Both the position numbers and the translations under genes were made by a program. The notes under the pieces are model-generated. The model was not told where the DNA came from, ran no database searches, and was given only the letters and a program-made list of their open reading frames with translations. Below are positions 1 to 11,679 of a DNA stretch of 64,000 nt, piece by piece. This DNA is from Zoroaster sp. YZ-2022 (Eukaryota; Echinodermata; Asteroidea; Forcipulatida; Zoroasteridae). The stretch covers positions 744,001 through 808,000 of the forward strand of contig CM055834.1 in NCBI GenBank assembly GCA_029582265.1, written 5' to 3'. Position 1 is the first letter of the stretch. Every line of letters begins with the position of its first letter.

Positions 1-708
1 TTAAAATCAGTCAACTGACTGTTGTTGTTTTTTTACTGTTGAACAAACTGTGCACACAGGGGCATTTTTGATGGTCATTTTGACCACCATCAACAATACA
101 AGACAATGCTTTAACTAGTCAAAATCGTTTTTGACCTGTAATTGTACTTACTATACGACATAAAACACAATAAAGGGGGCCACTTTGCATCCGTCACGTT
201 AGCAGTTTTTCCAATGGTTGTTATTTATTTTTAAGTACCTGAAACCGACCAAAAAGTGTTTCAGCATGTGAATGGACATGCAGGCTTATACTAGAACTAA
301 TTTGAGTTGATTTATTTTATTTTTTAATTTTTTAATTAATTTTTTTACCCTCAAATTTCCATAAAAATTGGACGGAAAAAGTTACCTCACTTTTCCGTCT
401 ATTTATTGATGGATATTTTAGGGTAATTAAAAAAATAATAGTAATAATCAACTCAAATTATCTTTAGGATAAGCATGCATGTCTATTCAAATGTTGAAAT
501 TCTTTTTGGGTGGTTTCAGATATTTAAAAAAAATTACAACCATAAGAAAAACTGTTAACGTGACGGTAGGAAAGTGTGCCCCTTTATTGTGTTTTATGTC
601 ATACACGTAAGGTTTGACAGTGTTTGATTTTTAAGTGCGCAAGATATACCTTGGCATGTATATCAAAATTTTGACTGATTTTGACCCTTGCAGTCATAAG
701 AGGGTTAG
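1..708. repeat. TTAA-type MITE, 'CCCTCCTACT' family, cut by window edge and by a nested element
   Basis: The sequence matches the interior and right end of the complete copies at 7115-7409 and 11680-11987, including GTCAACTGACTG and the right end GAGGGTTA. The left end lies outside the window. A 444-bp inverted-repeat element (157-600) splits it. Non-coding. Confidence 0.75.
157..600. mobile_element. Nested non-autonomous DNA element, 444 bp
   Basis: The ends are inverted repeats: GACATAAAACACAATAAAGG on the left, and its complement CCTTTATTGTGTTTTATGTC on the right. The flanking direct repeat ATAC (153-156 and 601-604) is the likely target duplication. A second inverted repeat sits inside (about 295-465). 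It interrupts a TTAA-type MITE, so it is the younger insertion. No coding capacity. Confidence 0.7.
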
Positions 709-870
709 CCACTACACACTATTAGTAATCTCACATAGATCTAGAGATACCGGAAGTCTATTGCCTACATGAAGTGTGCCGCTCATGTACTAGCCTAGTC
801 CATAGCATAGTACTCCAATAACAGTGGATTTGGCCCATTCATGACGTATATGTATTGTTTCACAAAGTGA

Positions 871-1003
871 TAATAATAATAATAATGTGTGGATTTATAT
901 AGCGCACGTATCCACCAACTAAGTGGTGCTCAAGGCGCATTATATTATTATCCCTGCTCATAAGGCTCATAAGGCTCATAAATCATTCCTGAAACCATCT
1001 CAG
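871..1003 (-). repeat. tRNA-derived SINE, 3' part only
   Basis: An (AAT)n run is followed by the conserved body containing TATAGCGCACGTATCCACCA and three GGCTCATAA repeats. It is the same family as 27794-28166 and 59695-60042. This copy is 5'-truncated and lacks the tRNA-like head, as expected for retroposition. Confidence 0.75.
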
Positions 1004-1245
1004 TGATGCGCAATGCCTTAAAAAGAAGCAGTGGGAGACTTACCCGGCATGTGATAGAACTACGCACCTTAGCATTTATCGAACCCGCCCAATGTTCACC
1101 CTGCATATGGTTCATCTGCGTAAACTTTAAAATTGCATCTAACTAGTTCTCTGGGAACTAGTTTCGCGTGGAAACGCCGATCCCATGATGTCCTACGGCA
1201 GGCCGGGCAGGGGGAGCAAAACCCATAACCATGCTTGTTGTGCGT

Positions 1246-1831
1246 GCGCGTGCATTTTGAGTACAATGCCGTGGTATGGATTACAGCAGGCTGGCACACT
1301 TCATTTAGGTAATAGACTTCTGATACAAGTAAGGCCACATTAACTATGTTGTACATTAGCCTCTAGTTAGTAGTGTGCACATTTGGAGTACAATGCCGTG
1401 GTATGGATTACAGCAGGCTGGCACACTTCATGTAGGTAATAGACTTCTGATACAAGTAAGGCCACATTAACTATGTTGTACATTAGCCTCTAGTTAGTAG
1501 TGTGTGCATTTTGAGTACAATGCCATGGTATGGATTACAGCAGGCTGGCACACTTCATTTAGGTAATAGACTTCTGATACAAGTAAGGCCACATTAACTA
1601 TGTTGTACATTAGCCTCTAGTTAGTAGTGTGTGCATTTGGAGTACAATGCCGTGGTATGGACTACAGCAGGCTGGCACACTTCATTTAGGTAATAGACTT
1701 CTGATACAAGTAAGGCCACATTAACTATGTTGTACATTAGCCTCTAGTTAGTAGTGGGCACATTTGGAGTACAATGCCATGGTATGGATTACAGCAGGCT
1801 GGCACACTTCATTTAGGTAATAGACTTCTGG
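1246..1831. repeat. 127-bp tandem repeat, about 4.6 copies
   Basis: The anchor GTACAATGCC recurs at 1261, 1388, 1515, 1642 and 1769, exactly 127 bases apart each time. Copies differ by only a few substitutions. The array ends abruptly at 'aatagacttctg' near 1831. A short open frame across it is incidental. Confidence 0.95.
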
Positions 1832-1918
1832 AGATATGTATACTTGGTTTTAATATTGATGATGGTATCAAACATCCGTTGAAATAATTCTGTCTCTGGT
1901 GGTATCGCTATTAGTTAA

Positions 1919-2074
1919 CCCTCCTACTTCTGGTACCTTTTTCATACAAGTTGATGCACCATTTCTAACCATTCGCTTTTGTGGTTTTGAATGGTGAAAT
2001 AACTGTACAGTATTGATTCCCCCAAATGGTTTTGAATAGTAGGTCAGCTAAGGCACCTTCTCAAAAGTAATTGA
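1919..2074. repeat. Partial TTAA-type element (left 156 bp)
   Basis: It begins after TTAA (1915-1918) with CCCTCCTACTTCTGG and matches the left part of the complete copy at 2686-3050. It is cut off where the 603-bp element (2079-2681) begins. Confidence 0.7.
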
Positions 2075-2078
2075 TTAA

Positions 2079-2681
2079 CCCTTTCCTTACCATAGGCGAC
2101 TTTAGTTGACTGCACTCATACCCCCTCTTCCTTACCATAGGCGACTTTAGTCGACCAAGCTTTCACACAAAAAAGCACTCAAGCCTGAGCACAAAGGCCA
2201 TTTGTTATAAAGCTGTAATTTTGTCCATGTTCACCCTCCATACCCAAGCTTACAATGGTTGGAAAGAGCAAGATCGGATCTTTCCATTGATGGTGAAATA
2301 AAATAAGGTTGCCATTATGCAACCCCTTCAAATTGTAGTGTAAAGATCCGAAATGCCAAACACCTACGGAGCGCCATGTGTTTGTGTTCAAAAAAGTGTT
2401 TGAGTTTACAGATCACACTGAGGAAACAAAGACCAAGAACTTGGACATTTATTGACCGATCTTAATGTTTTTTTGATTTTATGAAAGGGAATTCAATAAG
2501 TAAGATATTTTTTATTATTTTTTTTGCTGTAAAACGATATCTTCAAGGTGATAAGAGTTTGTAAAATTGGCCTTTGAACACAAGCTTTATGTTGTGTAAG
2601 AATGTGTGCTTCACGCTTGAGTGGTCAAACAGTGCGGTCACCAGCGGTTGTTTATGTCAAAACAATTCGGTACTGAGAGGG
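2079..2681. mobile_element. TTAA-flanked MITE, 603 bp, copy 1
   Basis: It lies between TTAA at 2075-2078 and TTAA at 2682-2685. The ends are CCCTTTCC and GAGAGGG, a short inverted repeat. A nearly identical copy lies at 19600-20204. Two internal copies of CCATAGGCGACTTTAGT are visible near the left end. The TTAA target and CCC-type end fit piggyBac-mobilised non-autonomous elements; no transposase is present. Confidence 0.8.
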
Positions 2682-2685
2682 TTAA

Positions 2686-3050
2686 CCCTCCTACTTCTGG
2701 TAACTTTTTCATACAAGTTGATGCACCATTTGAAACCATTCGCTTTTGTGGTTTTGAATGGTGAAATAACTGTACAGTATTGATTTCCCCAAATGGTTTT
2801 GAATGGTAGGTCAGCTAATACAAAACCTTGTTTGGATCTTTCCAAATGGTAGTACAGCTAATACAAAACCTTGTTTGGATACTTCTAAGTGGTGAATCAA
2901 TGGACCCTCTATGCATTTGAATGGATTTGAATGGCAGTACAGCTTGCTACCAACACTGTTCAAATGGTATCACCATGTGTGTACAAAACCAATGGGCATT
3001 TTTGAAAGTGGAAATTTTGAATGGTTTCAAATGGTCTATCAGTAGGAGGG
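2686..3050. mobile_element. TTAA-flanked MITE, 'CCCTCCTACT' termini, 365 bp
   Basis: The left end CCCTCCTACT and right end AGTAGGAGGG are perfect inverted repeats between TTAA at 2682-2685 and 3051-3054. The left TTAA is shared with the preceding 603-bp element, so the two abut. The interior holds many TTTGAATGG/CAAATGG short repeats. Non-coding. Confidence 0.85.
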
Positions 3051-3233
3051 TTAACTCAGTGAAATAATTTCCAAAATTTCCAATAATTTTCAATAATTTC
3101 CACCATCCGAAGACAGAAAGTCCACATAGGATTGAATGTGAACAATCTGAATGCACGTTCACTGTTTTCTTGATAATGACAATGAAATAAGCTGAAGCTT
3201 TCACAGGTTGGTTTTCATACATGTATATAACAT

Positions 3234-3423
3234 AAGTAAGACTAATTGCGGTGACACCATGTGGAATCTCAATTGAGTAGTAATTAGTTCTGAAAAGAAC
3301 TGGTGGTACAACGTTGTACCACCAGTTCTTTTCAGAACTAATTACTAAATTGAGATTCCACATGGTGTCACCGCAATTAGTCTTACTTATCATCCTCACC
3401 GTGCAAAGCTACAAGTTTTACCT
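3234..3423 (+). mobile_element. Fold-back retroposon-like element FB1 (190 bp)
   Basis: A 155-bp near-perfect palindrome (3234-3388, centre AACGTT near 3314) is followed by an unpaired 35-nt tail (3389-3423) containing CACCGTGCAAAGC. The unit is flanked by a perfect 13-bp direct repeat ATGTATATAACAT (3221-3233 and 3424-3436). The right arm carries the stem-loop AGTTCTTTTCAGAACT, like a histone mRNA 3' stem-loop. The left arm abuts the target duplication directly. It shares this architecture and tail motif with FB2 (38906-39161), and its arm sequence with the single-arm insert at 60232. The long TSD suggests target-primed retroposition, an inference. No protein is encoded. Confidence 0.8.
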
Positions 3424-3505
3424 ATGTATATAACATGTTTATCAGATTCTTGTAAAGTACACGTATGGATGTATGAACAGACAAATTACCAAAAGTGCAG
3501 TCTTA

Positions 3506-3729
3506 AAGGGGCAGTATAACGTCACGATCAACAGGACATGGAATCGTGGAGTGCTTGTTTTAGAGTTACTCAGTGACTGAAAATAATTTCCCACATGATA
3601 AGGTCACATTGCCGTTCGCTGCTGCATAAATGAGTCAGGAATTTGCAGTCACTGTGTTCATCTTATAACTATGACATCGATTCCACGCCCTGTTGAAAGT
3701 CTGCTCTGTTCGTGACGATACTGCCCCTT
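3506..3729. mobile_element. TA-flanked MITE, 224 bp
   Basis: The termini AAGGGGCAGTATAACGTCAC and GACGATACTGCCCCTT are inverted repeats flanked by TA, as for Tc1/mariner-type elements. A second copy (7689-7843 plus 10798-10863) is split by a 2.95-kb insertion. No transposase. Confidence 0.8.
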
Positions 3730-3809
3730 TATAATAATCATGTGGAGACTCAATGTGGAGTCTTTGAAAAAAAATCCTTAAATGTTCACAATTATTGAAG
3801 AAAATCTTA

Positions 3810-4227
3810 GGGGCCGTCCAAAGTTGTCAACATTTTCATGGTAGTACAAAGCGTACTATGTACTACCAGGGGATGGGGGTCGGCGGCTGCGTACTACTTT
3901 AAAAATATTGATATTTATAAACAATGGGAAAAAATTACATTCACGTAAAATAAAGTGTTGATAAGTACTACATGGGGCTGGGGGGGTGGGGGCAATGAAT
4001 GATTTCCCTTGTATCGCACAGCAAAATGCTACACAAAATTCACGATTTGCTACACAAAAATCAAGAATTGCTATTCAAAATTAGCATTACATACACCCAC
4101 AAATATTTCTGCATACAAATTTTGCTATGCAAAATGTTTGAACGAAATCATTCCCGGGGGGGAGGGGGTCTTGAAAAGTAGTATTCTCTGTACTGCCTTG
4201 AAAATGTTGACAACTTTGGACAGCCCC
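3810..4227. mobile_element. TTA-flanked (Harbinger-type) MITE, 418 bp
   Basis: The ends GGGGCCGTCCAAAGTTGTCA and TGACAACTTTGGACAGCCCC form long inverted repeats between TTA at 3807-3809 and 4228-4230. A 3-bp TTA/TAA target is typical of PIF/Harbinger. A second repeat (about 3993-4160, with GTATCGCA and ACGAAATCATTCCC ends) is embedded and also occurs near 8515-10235. No coding capacity. Confidence 0.8.
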
Positions 4228-4460
4228 TTATGGGAAATAACATCTGGAAATCTTGAAGAAAAAATACGTATTTTCTCTGAAATGAGAGCACTTCAGACAA
4301 AATCATTTTCCAGGATCATTGGGTACCTTTACTAACTTCACATCAGGTATACACTTTTGTAATGTTGTACCTTCTCTCTGAAGGTTCACTAACCTTTAGG
4401 GTCACCAAACTTTAGACCATAAACTGATAAGGCTGAGCATTTCCTGTGCACATACTACAG

Positions 4461-4628
4461 GGCCTAGCCGGGTTCTACGAGAAGAGCGAGAATCCCGACC
4501 ACAGGACGGCACTTGCAGGAGTCTACAGTCAGCTGAGGGAGCTTCTGGTGGCGAAAGATCCCAAGAAATGGCTGGAAGTCTCTGAGAAACTGGCCGCGCT
4601 ACACTGCCAACTGGGTAACAGTGAAGAG
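4461..4628 (+). CDS. SKIC3 (TTC37): SKI3/TTC37 homologue, exon a (TPR region)
   Basis: This 168-bp exon has an acceptor CTACAG before 4461 and donor GTAAGG after 4628, phase 0 at both ends. It encodes 56 residues beginning GLAGFYEKSENPD and containing KKWLEVSEKLAALH. From memory this matches human TTC37 just after its first TPRs (GLANLYEK...KWCDVCKKLVDLY). TTC37/SKI3 is the TPR scaffold of the cytoplasmic Ski complex, which feeds RNA to the exosome. Earlier exons (about 75-90 residues) must lie upstream of this exon and I did not find them. Six further exons follow in the same order as in the protein. Confidence 0.85.
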
Positions 4629-4938
4629 GTAAGGGATGGACCAATTTGTTTATGATGCCTCATGCGGTATTGGTATTGAGGTATCACTGGATTGAGCTGA
4701 AAAAAAAGAAGCTTTGCAATTGTATCCACTCTGTACATCACCTCTTGGGGATTTAAATTCTGGTATCGCTGGATTGAGCTGAAAAAAGCAGTTATATCCG
4801 CTCTGTGCATGACCTCCTTGAGGGCGTCCTTCGTGCATGCAGCGGTGTCACCAGACTATTTAGAATATCACTGGCAATGGTCACAAATCTGGTTGCCCAA
4901 AATTTATTTTAAGTTGCTCAACTAGAAATATTACCTCA

Positions 4939-5965
4939 TAAGTCTGCGTTTTCGGTTATTTCGGAAACCGGATACCCGAAATTGGAAATCTTCGGATATC
5001 CGGGTACCCATAAACAATTTTGGAAAAACACATAAATATTCCCGAATGTATAATATAACCATAATCCGATATGAACACAAGTTTCTCTTATTTTATTAGA
5101 GTCATAATAAATGTGAACTTACTGTAATAATTTCACGTCCTCTGTATTAACCCTAACTCCCTAAGCATTTTTACTAGAAACCTTCCTCAACCTATCAAAT
5201 CCCAACACCATGGTTGACTGTTGCTGGTTTACAGTACTCAACCCATCAAACTCCAACAGTCCACTTGCCATAACAGTACTCAACCCGTCAAACTCCAACA
5301 GGCCCTTAGCTGTTGGATTTTGATTGAGTGGGGACACATGGCCCAAAGTAAAGTTTGAACACTGGAGTCACACAGTACTCAACCCATCATAATCCAACAA
5401 TTGTTTTCATGCTAAAAAAACTTAACTATACAAAAACTAAAACACCCTATGGATTAAATGGTAGGTTCTAGTTGTATGATGTTGAGACACAATGCCAAGC
5501 ATACCTAAGTACAATATTTGCCTTTATCAGTTGTTTATTACAGCAGGTTGCATACACACACTCTCCACTCAAAGTCTAACAATGTTGCATGCTAGTAGAA
5601 CCACCGTCCTCACTCAATCAAAATCCAACACTGTTACTGCACACATACAGTATTCATCCAGCCATATTCAAACACTTTACACATGCCATATCAGAAGTAC
5701 ACAGTACTCAACCCATCAAACTCCAACAATCCCTGGTGTTGGAGTTTGGCTGGATGGGGATCGTTAGGGTTAAAAACAACTCGTAGCATCCCCATTCCTC
5801 ACACACATTTTGTTAACAAATAATCAGAGACTTCCATTTGTGTGGCTTAAATGTTCAGTCAAAATTTTAAGAAGTCGTTTACGGGTAATTGGAAACGAAA
5901 AATGGAACCAGGTAATGGCAGTTTTGGTCGGGTATCCAGGTACCTGGATCCCCGGCACAGCCATA
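4939..5965. mobile_element. hAT-type MITE, split by a nested TTAA element
   Basis: The 8-bp direct repeat TTACCTCA flanks it (4931-4938 and 5966-5973). The ends TAAGTCTGCG and CACAGCCATA are imperfect inverted repeats. A related copy is at 47564-48032; both share GGTAATTG...AATGGAACCAGGTAATG near the right end. The 619-bp element 5151-5769 is inserted within it. Non-coding. Confidence 0.7.
5151..5769. mobile_element. TTAA-flanked MITE, 'CCCTAACTCC' family, copy 1 (619 bp)
   Basis: It sits between TTAA at 5147-5150 and 5770-5773 with ends CCCTAAC and GTTAGGG. The interior has many copies of CAACCCATCAAACTCCAAC-like units in both orientations. Related copies: 12495-13041 and 14092-14358. The target and ends fit piggyBac-type mobilisation. 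Confidence 0.8.
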
Positions 5966-6388
5966 TTACCTCACCTATCCTCTTCGTGCCCATTGGCACG
6001 TAAGGCCCTGATGCACTCATTCCACCTCCCCCTGTCTTTCGCCACCGTCCTCGCCGCAACTAGAAATATTATCCACATTTATTTTGTAACTTGATAAAAT
6101 CATGAGTCACACAGAGAAAATGTATGTCAACAGAGGAGGCTAATGACCACTTCAAGGGATCATACCAGGTCAGATATAATGGTCTCCGTAAATCGGCCCA
6201 CACTTAACGACCCAGAAGAAAATGGCTGCAGACTTAGTCAAGAATTTGCAAAGTTTTGCAAACCTTAAAAACAATGCACTGTGAAGATGTACATACATGT
6301 TACCTGCTTTAAGCATACATAAAGTATGCATAATGGAAATAAACAAATTCACGTTCCAACATATTTTTTTTTGGGGGGTAAATTCTAG

Positions 6389-6523
6389 GCAATAAATGTC
6401 CTCAAGTCTGTCATCGAAGTGGAGAAATCTAAGGATGTGTCGTCAGCTTGTATGAGATGCTGGGTACAGATTGCTGATATCCTGGCTGAAGTCAAAGTGT
6501 TATCTGAGGAAAATACCTCCTTG
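6389..6523 (+). CDS. SKIC3 (TTC37): SKI3/TTC37 homologue, exon b
   Basis: This 135-bp phase-0 exon has acceptor TTCTAG and donor GTAAGT. It encodes AINVLKSVIEVEKSKD...QIADILAEV...ENTSL (45 residues), aligning with the TTC37 segment around LWRKLTQFLAES. It was found by splice signals and homology because its open frame is short. The 1.76-kb upstream intron holds the hAT/TTAA composite repeat. Confidence 0.8.
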
Positions 6524-7114
6524 GTAAGTCACTCCAATTACTTGTCGTGAGGCATTGACAAAAATAATAAAATATGGTGATTGTCCTTCAAAAAAAAAAA
6601 CCTGAAATTATGTCTAGTTACTAAATTGAGATATTTCCTTTTTTCATAGAGCTGCAGTTATGGGTGCAGTCCCTGCCCACCTTTAAGCAATGCCGAACAC
6701 TCTAGGACTGTGCCAAATAACTGGATATTTGATTATTGAATCGATGATCGAATGTCCCGATAGTTTTTTTCTGGTTAAAGAAATATGTTTTCATGGATTT
6801 TTGTTTTCTTCTTGGAGTTTTGATCATTATTTTCTCCCGGAATCATTCTCTTGTCGTCATTTGGTCGCTACCTAGCAAACATGTTCTATTTGGCAATGTT
6901 ATTTGTGTGAACCGGGCTATGTCAGGCTTAATCTTGCAGATGTATCAATTTTCAAGCAAAGTCCAGTTAAAATAAATTTGCATAAATTTAAAAAAGATTT
7001 GCATAAATTTAAAAAGTTAATTTAAAACATTTTTTTTGTGCATAAATTAACACAGAGCGACACAACTTAAACATTATTAGTTTTTGGTTACCAGCCAAAC
7101 ATATCTACCATTAA

Positions 7115-7409
7115 CCCTCCTACTATTGCTGCACTTTAGTGAGAAGTTGCTGTAGAGGTCAAACCAGTCAACTGCCTGTTTTAACTGTTGACCCAAATGT
7201 GCACACATGGGCATTTTTGACTGGTTTTTACTGTCTTTTTGACCACCCTGAACAATACAAGACAATGCTTTTACCAGTCAAAAACGGTCAACTCATTTTG
7301 ACCTGTAAATGTACTTAATACATGTAAGGTTTGACAGTGTTTGACTAGATATACCTTGGCAAGTATATCAACATTTTGACTGATTTTGATCCTTGCAGTC
7401 ATAAGAGGG
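7115..7409. mobile_element. TTAA-flanked MITE, 'CCCTCCTACT' long family, 295 bp
   Basis: Complete copy between TTAA at 7111-7114 and 7410-7413, left end CCCTCCTACTATTGCTGCAC. Other copies: 1-708, 11680-11987, 15927-16198 and 34481-34787. The interior repeats the motif GTCAAAA/TTTTGAC in both orientations. Confidence 0.85.
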
Positions 7410-7564
7410 TTAAGATACAACCGTTCTCTTTTGTTCATGATGTTACCATCACAAAAGGTCCAGCCAAGATTGAAATATGATGTGTGTGTGAGAATATTCT
7501 GTTTATGCCGGGCACTGCTCCATATACTAAAGTGTAATTTATTGTTGTAAATCTTATTTCATAG

Positions 7565-7648
7565 TTGGACGAAGCTTACAAAGTTATTCTGAAAACAGGC
7601 GAGGTGAAACAACAAACGTTTAGGAGCTACATCAAGTTTTTGAACAAG
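7565..7648 (+). CDS. SKIC3 (TTC37): SKI3/TTC37 homologue, exon c
   Basis: This 84-bp phase-0 exon has acceptor TTTCATAG and donor GTATGA. It encodes LDEAYKVILKTGEVKQQTFR plus SYIKFLNK, corresponding to the short TTC37 helical segment around YRHFIQSLSK. Only 28 residues, so identification rests on order and phase with exons b and d. The next intron is 5.6 kb and contains a nested pair of transposons. Confidence 0.7.
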
Positions 7649-7688
7649 GTATGATAGAAATGTTAAAGGCAGTATTTCAAATTGATTA

Positions 7689-7843
7689 AAGGAACAATAT
7701 CGTCATGATCAACAGGGCATGGAATCGGACTGCTAGTTTTAGATTAACTCAGTGACTGAGAATAATACCCCACATGATAAGGTCATATTACTGTTGCTGC
7801 TGCATAAATGAGCCAGTAATTTTCAGTCACTGTGTTTATCTTA
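7689..7843. mobile_element. TA-flanked MITE copy 2, left part; right part at 10798-10863
   Basis: The halves 7689-7843 and 10798-10863 together match the intact copy at 3506-3729, including CAACAGGGCATGGAATCG and the end GATACTGTCCCTT. The interruption is the TTA-flanked element 7844-10797, with TTA duplicated at 7841-7843 and 10798-10800. Confidence 0.8.
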
Positions 7844-10797
7844 GGGACGTCCTCAATAATGACTAGGCCGAATTCCTGCCGACTGTCTGCCGACTGTCCG
7901 GGTTGCTAAGGACCGGCCAGTCGGCAGACTCGCCGTCCAGAGTGAATTCACGCTTGGCTGAATTAATGAGGCTGCCATAATTCTTGACGCTTTGTTATGT
8001 TAATGTTGTTGAATATTTACTACTTCCAACTTAGTAGTTAATCCGTCTGCCGACTCAGCAGACAGATTTTGTTTTGGAGTTTATTCAATTTGCGTCTTCC
8101 AAAATACAGCAGATGAATGGCTATTATAATCGTTAAAAATGTCCAGCACTTAAAACACTCAGTTGTGGGACAAACTTTGAGTTGTTGATTTTATTGTTAC
8201 TTTGAGGCGGAAAGTGTAAGATCTTTAAAAGAAAACGGATCCCCGGAAATTCTTGAGGAGCACGTGCCCATCGGCAACCACAATAGTCAAATGTTTAAAA
8301 TGTATCAATTTGTATCAGCCACCCTGCTGGAAAATTCCATGCGGCTCCACGAGAATCTTTTGAAGTTTTTTTTTTTTTTTGAATTTATTCCCTGGTGGTA
8401 TTTCAGGATATATTACTGGTTACTGTGACATGCCTATAATTATGTACCCTTATTTTATTTCTATTTTTTTTTATTCTGATCCATAGGCCTTGTAAAAGTT
8501 TATAATCTGAGCCAGCAGAATCATTTCCCCTGTATCGCATCGCAAAATGCGACGTAATTTGGACAATCTGCAATGGAATTTCAAACAATACATTGCAGAT
8601 TTTGCGATACAGATTTGTTTTCACTATTATAGTTTAATAATAAACATTTTTGAAATCATATTCACAAATCTTTCCCGAACTATCAAGTGATCCGTCCTGA
8701 CTGGGTTTGTTTCCGTGTGTCCTAACCACGCTGGGCCGTCCGGTTTATCTATGTGCATACCGTACATGCAACTTCATTTCCAGCAATACGTATGATTTTA
8801 TCCGCAATGCCCAAAATGCTATGTGCATGCATTATTTTTCTGCTGACGAATTACGGGCGAAATTCGAAATGGAAAACACGCAACAACCGCCTTTTTTTCG
8901 CCATGCGTGTTTATTTTTTCTTGTCCTGGGTTTGGGGTTGGAACATTGCAATTGAGTCACCCCTATAGTATCCTGTAACTTCTCTTGCAGAATAGCGGCA
9001 CACATTGTTGTCATTTCAGTGAGCGATTTCCCCTGTATCGCATCGCAAAATGCGATGTAATTTGGAGCAATCTGCGATGGCCATGATTTCAAACAATGCA
9101 TTGCAGATTTTGCGATACAAATTTCGACAGATTTATAAACATTTTGAAATCATATTCACAAACCTTTCCCGAAATAACGTTTACATGTATATTTCCGACC
9201 AAAAATATCCAGCTATCTGTCCCGACTGGGTTTGTTTCCGAGCGACGACGTGTTCAACGATGACTTTACGCCCGACGCGACGGTGTTGATGCAACAGTAA
9301 ACACAACTTTATTTTCCAGCAATCCGTAAAGGTTTTTTTCCAATGCCTAAAATTCTATGTGCATGCATTATTTTTCTGCTGATGAATTAACTACGAGCGA
9401 AATTCCCGAAATGGAAAACACGAAACAACCATGGAACAACCACCCAGTTTTTTTTAGCCAATGACGTGTTTATTTTTTCTTCTCCTGAGTTTGGGGGTTG
9501 GAACATTGAGCAATTGAGCCACCCCTATACACAATAGTACGCACGTGTTCAGTTTACATGTGCGCTTTCATACGATCACTACGGCCGTGTTCAACAAACA
9601 CTAGAACGTTACCGTAACCGCTTTATAATAAAAGTTTTAGAAAATTAACAAAATGAGCATTCATTTATATATGTAGTGGTGAGATTTAGAATCATTTCGG
9701 CACACAATATGATCGCGTTTTCAACCACTCATTTTCCTGACGAATTTTTAATAATCAAAATCAAGCTTGATCATACCACAAAGTAACGTTACACTCGCGA
9801 AATTCACTTTGAAAAGCACCCGAACATGTCGCATCGGTAATTTGTTTTCGTGATATTGCCTCTGTTTTAGCGATCGATGATAATGTAAACAAAACAAGAA
9901 AATGGACGGAGGACTAACTTTCATGAATGATTGCAATTTGGCGAAATAACGGTTACACGTGAGTTTTTTTTTACCACCTGTGGCTCAATTTCCGGACACT
10001 CAAATTATTATTTCTGGTAAAATTTGGACATTCATATTATGAACCAAACGACAGTAACGCCTTAAAAAACAACACCTTTACCCTATGCACACTACATACT
10101 GTAATTTTAAGCATTTTTAAATTTGCTACACAAAAATTCACAGATTGCTATACAAAAAAATTATTTTGCTATGCAAATTCAGTTTTTGCATCGCAGTTTT
10201 GCAATGCAAAATTTTTGAACGAAATCGTTCCCTGGTCATTTTAATATGCTGGACTTTCTAACCTTAGTTTTTGAAAACGGAATATTACAAAATACATTAA
10301 GTCTACTTGAAGTGGTTAGCATTACTTGATAAACCAACAATAATTATATCTACCCTGAAGTGTTATTTTTTATCCTGCCCCAAAGGTCTTTAATAAAAGT
10401 TTGTAAACTACTCAAGCAGAATGACTGACAGGTTCATTGTTGTCTAAAACTGACTGCTGTCTTGGTTGGCAAAACATCAAAGGATTTTGTAGGGTCCTCT
10501 CCAGCTCCACAATAACTCTGGTATTTGATGCAGAAATCACCGATCCTAATCACAATGGGAGGTGAAATCCCTTTGTGGGTACGGCCAGACCGCCGGTCTG
10601 CGGACTGGGCAGAGTCGGCCTACTCGGCAGACTTAGTGGAAATTAAAATATCAAGGAACCTTTTCATATACAGTACATTGTTATGCTAATAAGGCGGACT
10701 GGCTGGATCCCAGTTCGGTTACTAGGGAAGTCTTTTGTTCAATAAAGTAGGCAGACTCTGCAGCCATTCGGCAGACAGTCATTATTGAGGACGTCCC
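7844..10797. mobile_element. Harbinger-type non-autonomous element, 2954 bp, nested in a MITE
   Basis: Ends GGGACGTCCTCAATAATGAC and GTCATTATTGAGGACGTCCC are perfect 20-bp inverted repeats with a TTA duplication. Subterminal repeats of CTGCCGACT / AGTCGGCAG occur at both ends. The interior has a duplicated block (about 8515-8965 and 9024-9525, both starting GATTTCCCCTGTATCGCATC). No transposase ORF is visible, so it would depend on a transposase in trans. Confidence 0.8.
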
Positions 10798-10868
10798 TTA
10801 AACAAGGACACCAATTCCATGCCCTGTTGAAAGTCTGCTCTGATCGTGATGATACTGTCCCTTTAAAG

Positions 10869-11679
10869 GGTTTTTACACCTTTTGTAACTACCCGCTTAC
10901 AAAAATAATGAATTCATATAAATCTATGCCCGCAACCTGCGCAATGCACACCATTATTCCCACTTCCGCACCAGGACAACTCGGTTCAAAAACAGCCCAA
11001 TACCATATTTTATCAGCTTGTTGAACAAGTAGAATCTCTGTGATCAACTTTTTATTAATCCCGTTTATGTTTTATATCAACCAAAACTATGTGCAAGATT
11101 ATTAAGTTATTTTTTTTCAGTTTCTTTACCATTTTTTCCTGCCAGACGGGAGTCTCATACCCGCATCAGTTCACACACTATGATAAGTCATTTTTTAAAA
11201 CAGCCCATTTTACCTTTTTATCATTTTGTTGAACAGGTAGTTTCTGTGTGCAGTTTTTTAAAGATTTGAGCTAGACAAATCTATGTGCAATATAATAATT
11301 TTATTTTTCTTGTGTCTTAACCAATCAATTTAAATGTTCTTTTTATAAATTTGTTTAATGTTTACTACAGTTTTGATGTTTTTAATATTGTAAATTGTCA
11401 TGCAGTTTGACCTTTGGGTCACAATGTGATGATGTTAATAAAATACACAATCTACAAAACTTATTACTTGATGTAAAGTTGGTGATAGTACCAAACATCC
11501 TGAGAAATCATTCTCTCCGACATGCTGTCGTTTTTGAGAAAACATGAAATGTATTACAAATTTGAAATAGATCACGACAGTGATCCTCTTCCACATAAGA
11601 ATGCATACAAAAACAAATCTCAATGCATTTTCATTATTTTGTTTTTCAAGCATTCTTTGAGTCAAGGTATGCACATTAA
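10869..11679. other. Intronic sequence, nothing recognised
   Basis: AT-rich intronic DNA between repeats with two loosely related segments (about 10950-11060 and 11170-11290, both with CAGCCCA...CAGCTTGTTGAACAAGTAG-like text). No gene, RNA or bounded element identified. Confidence 0.5.
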
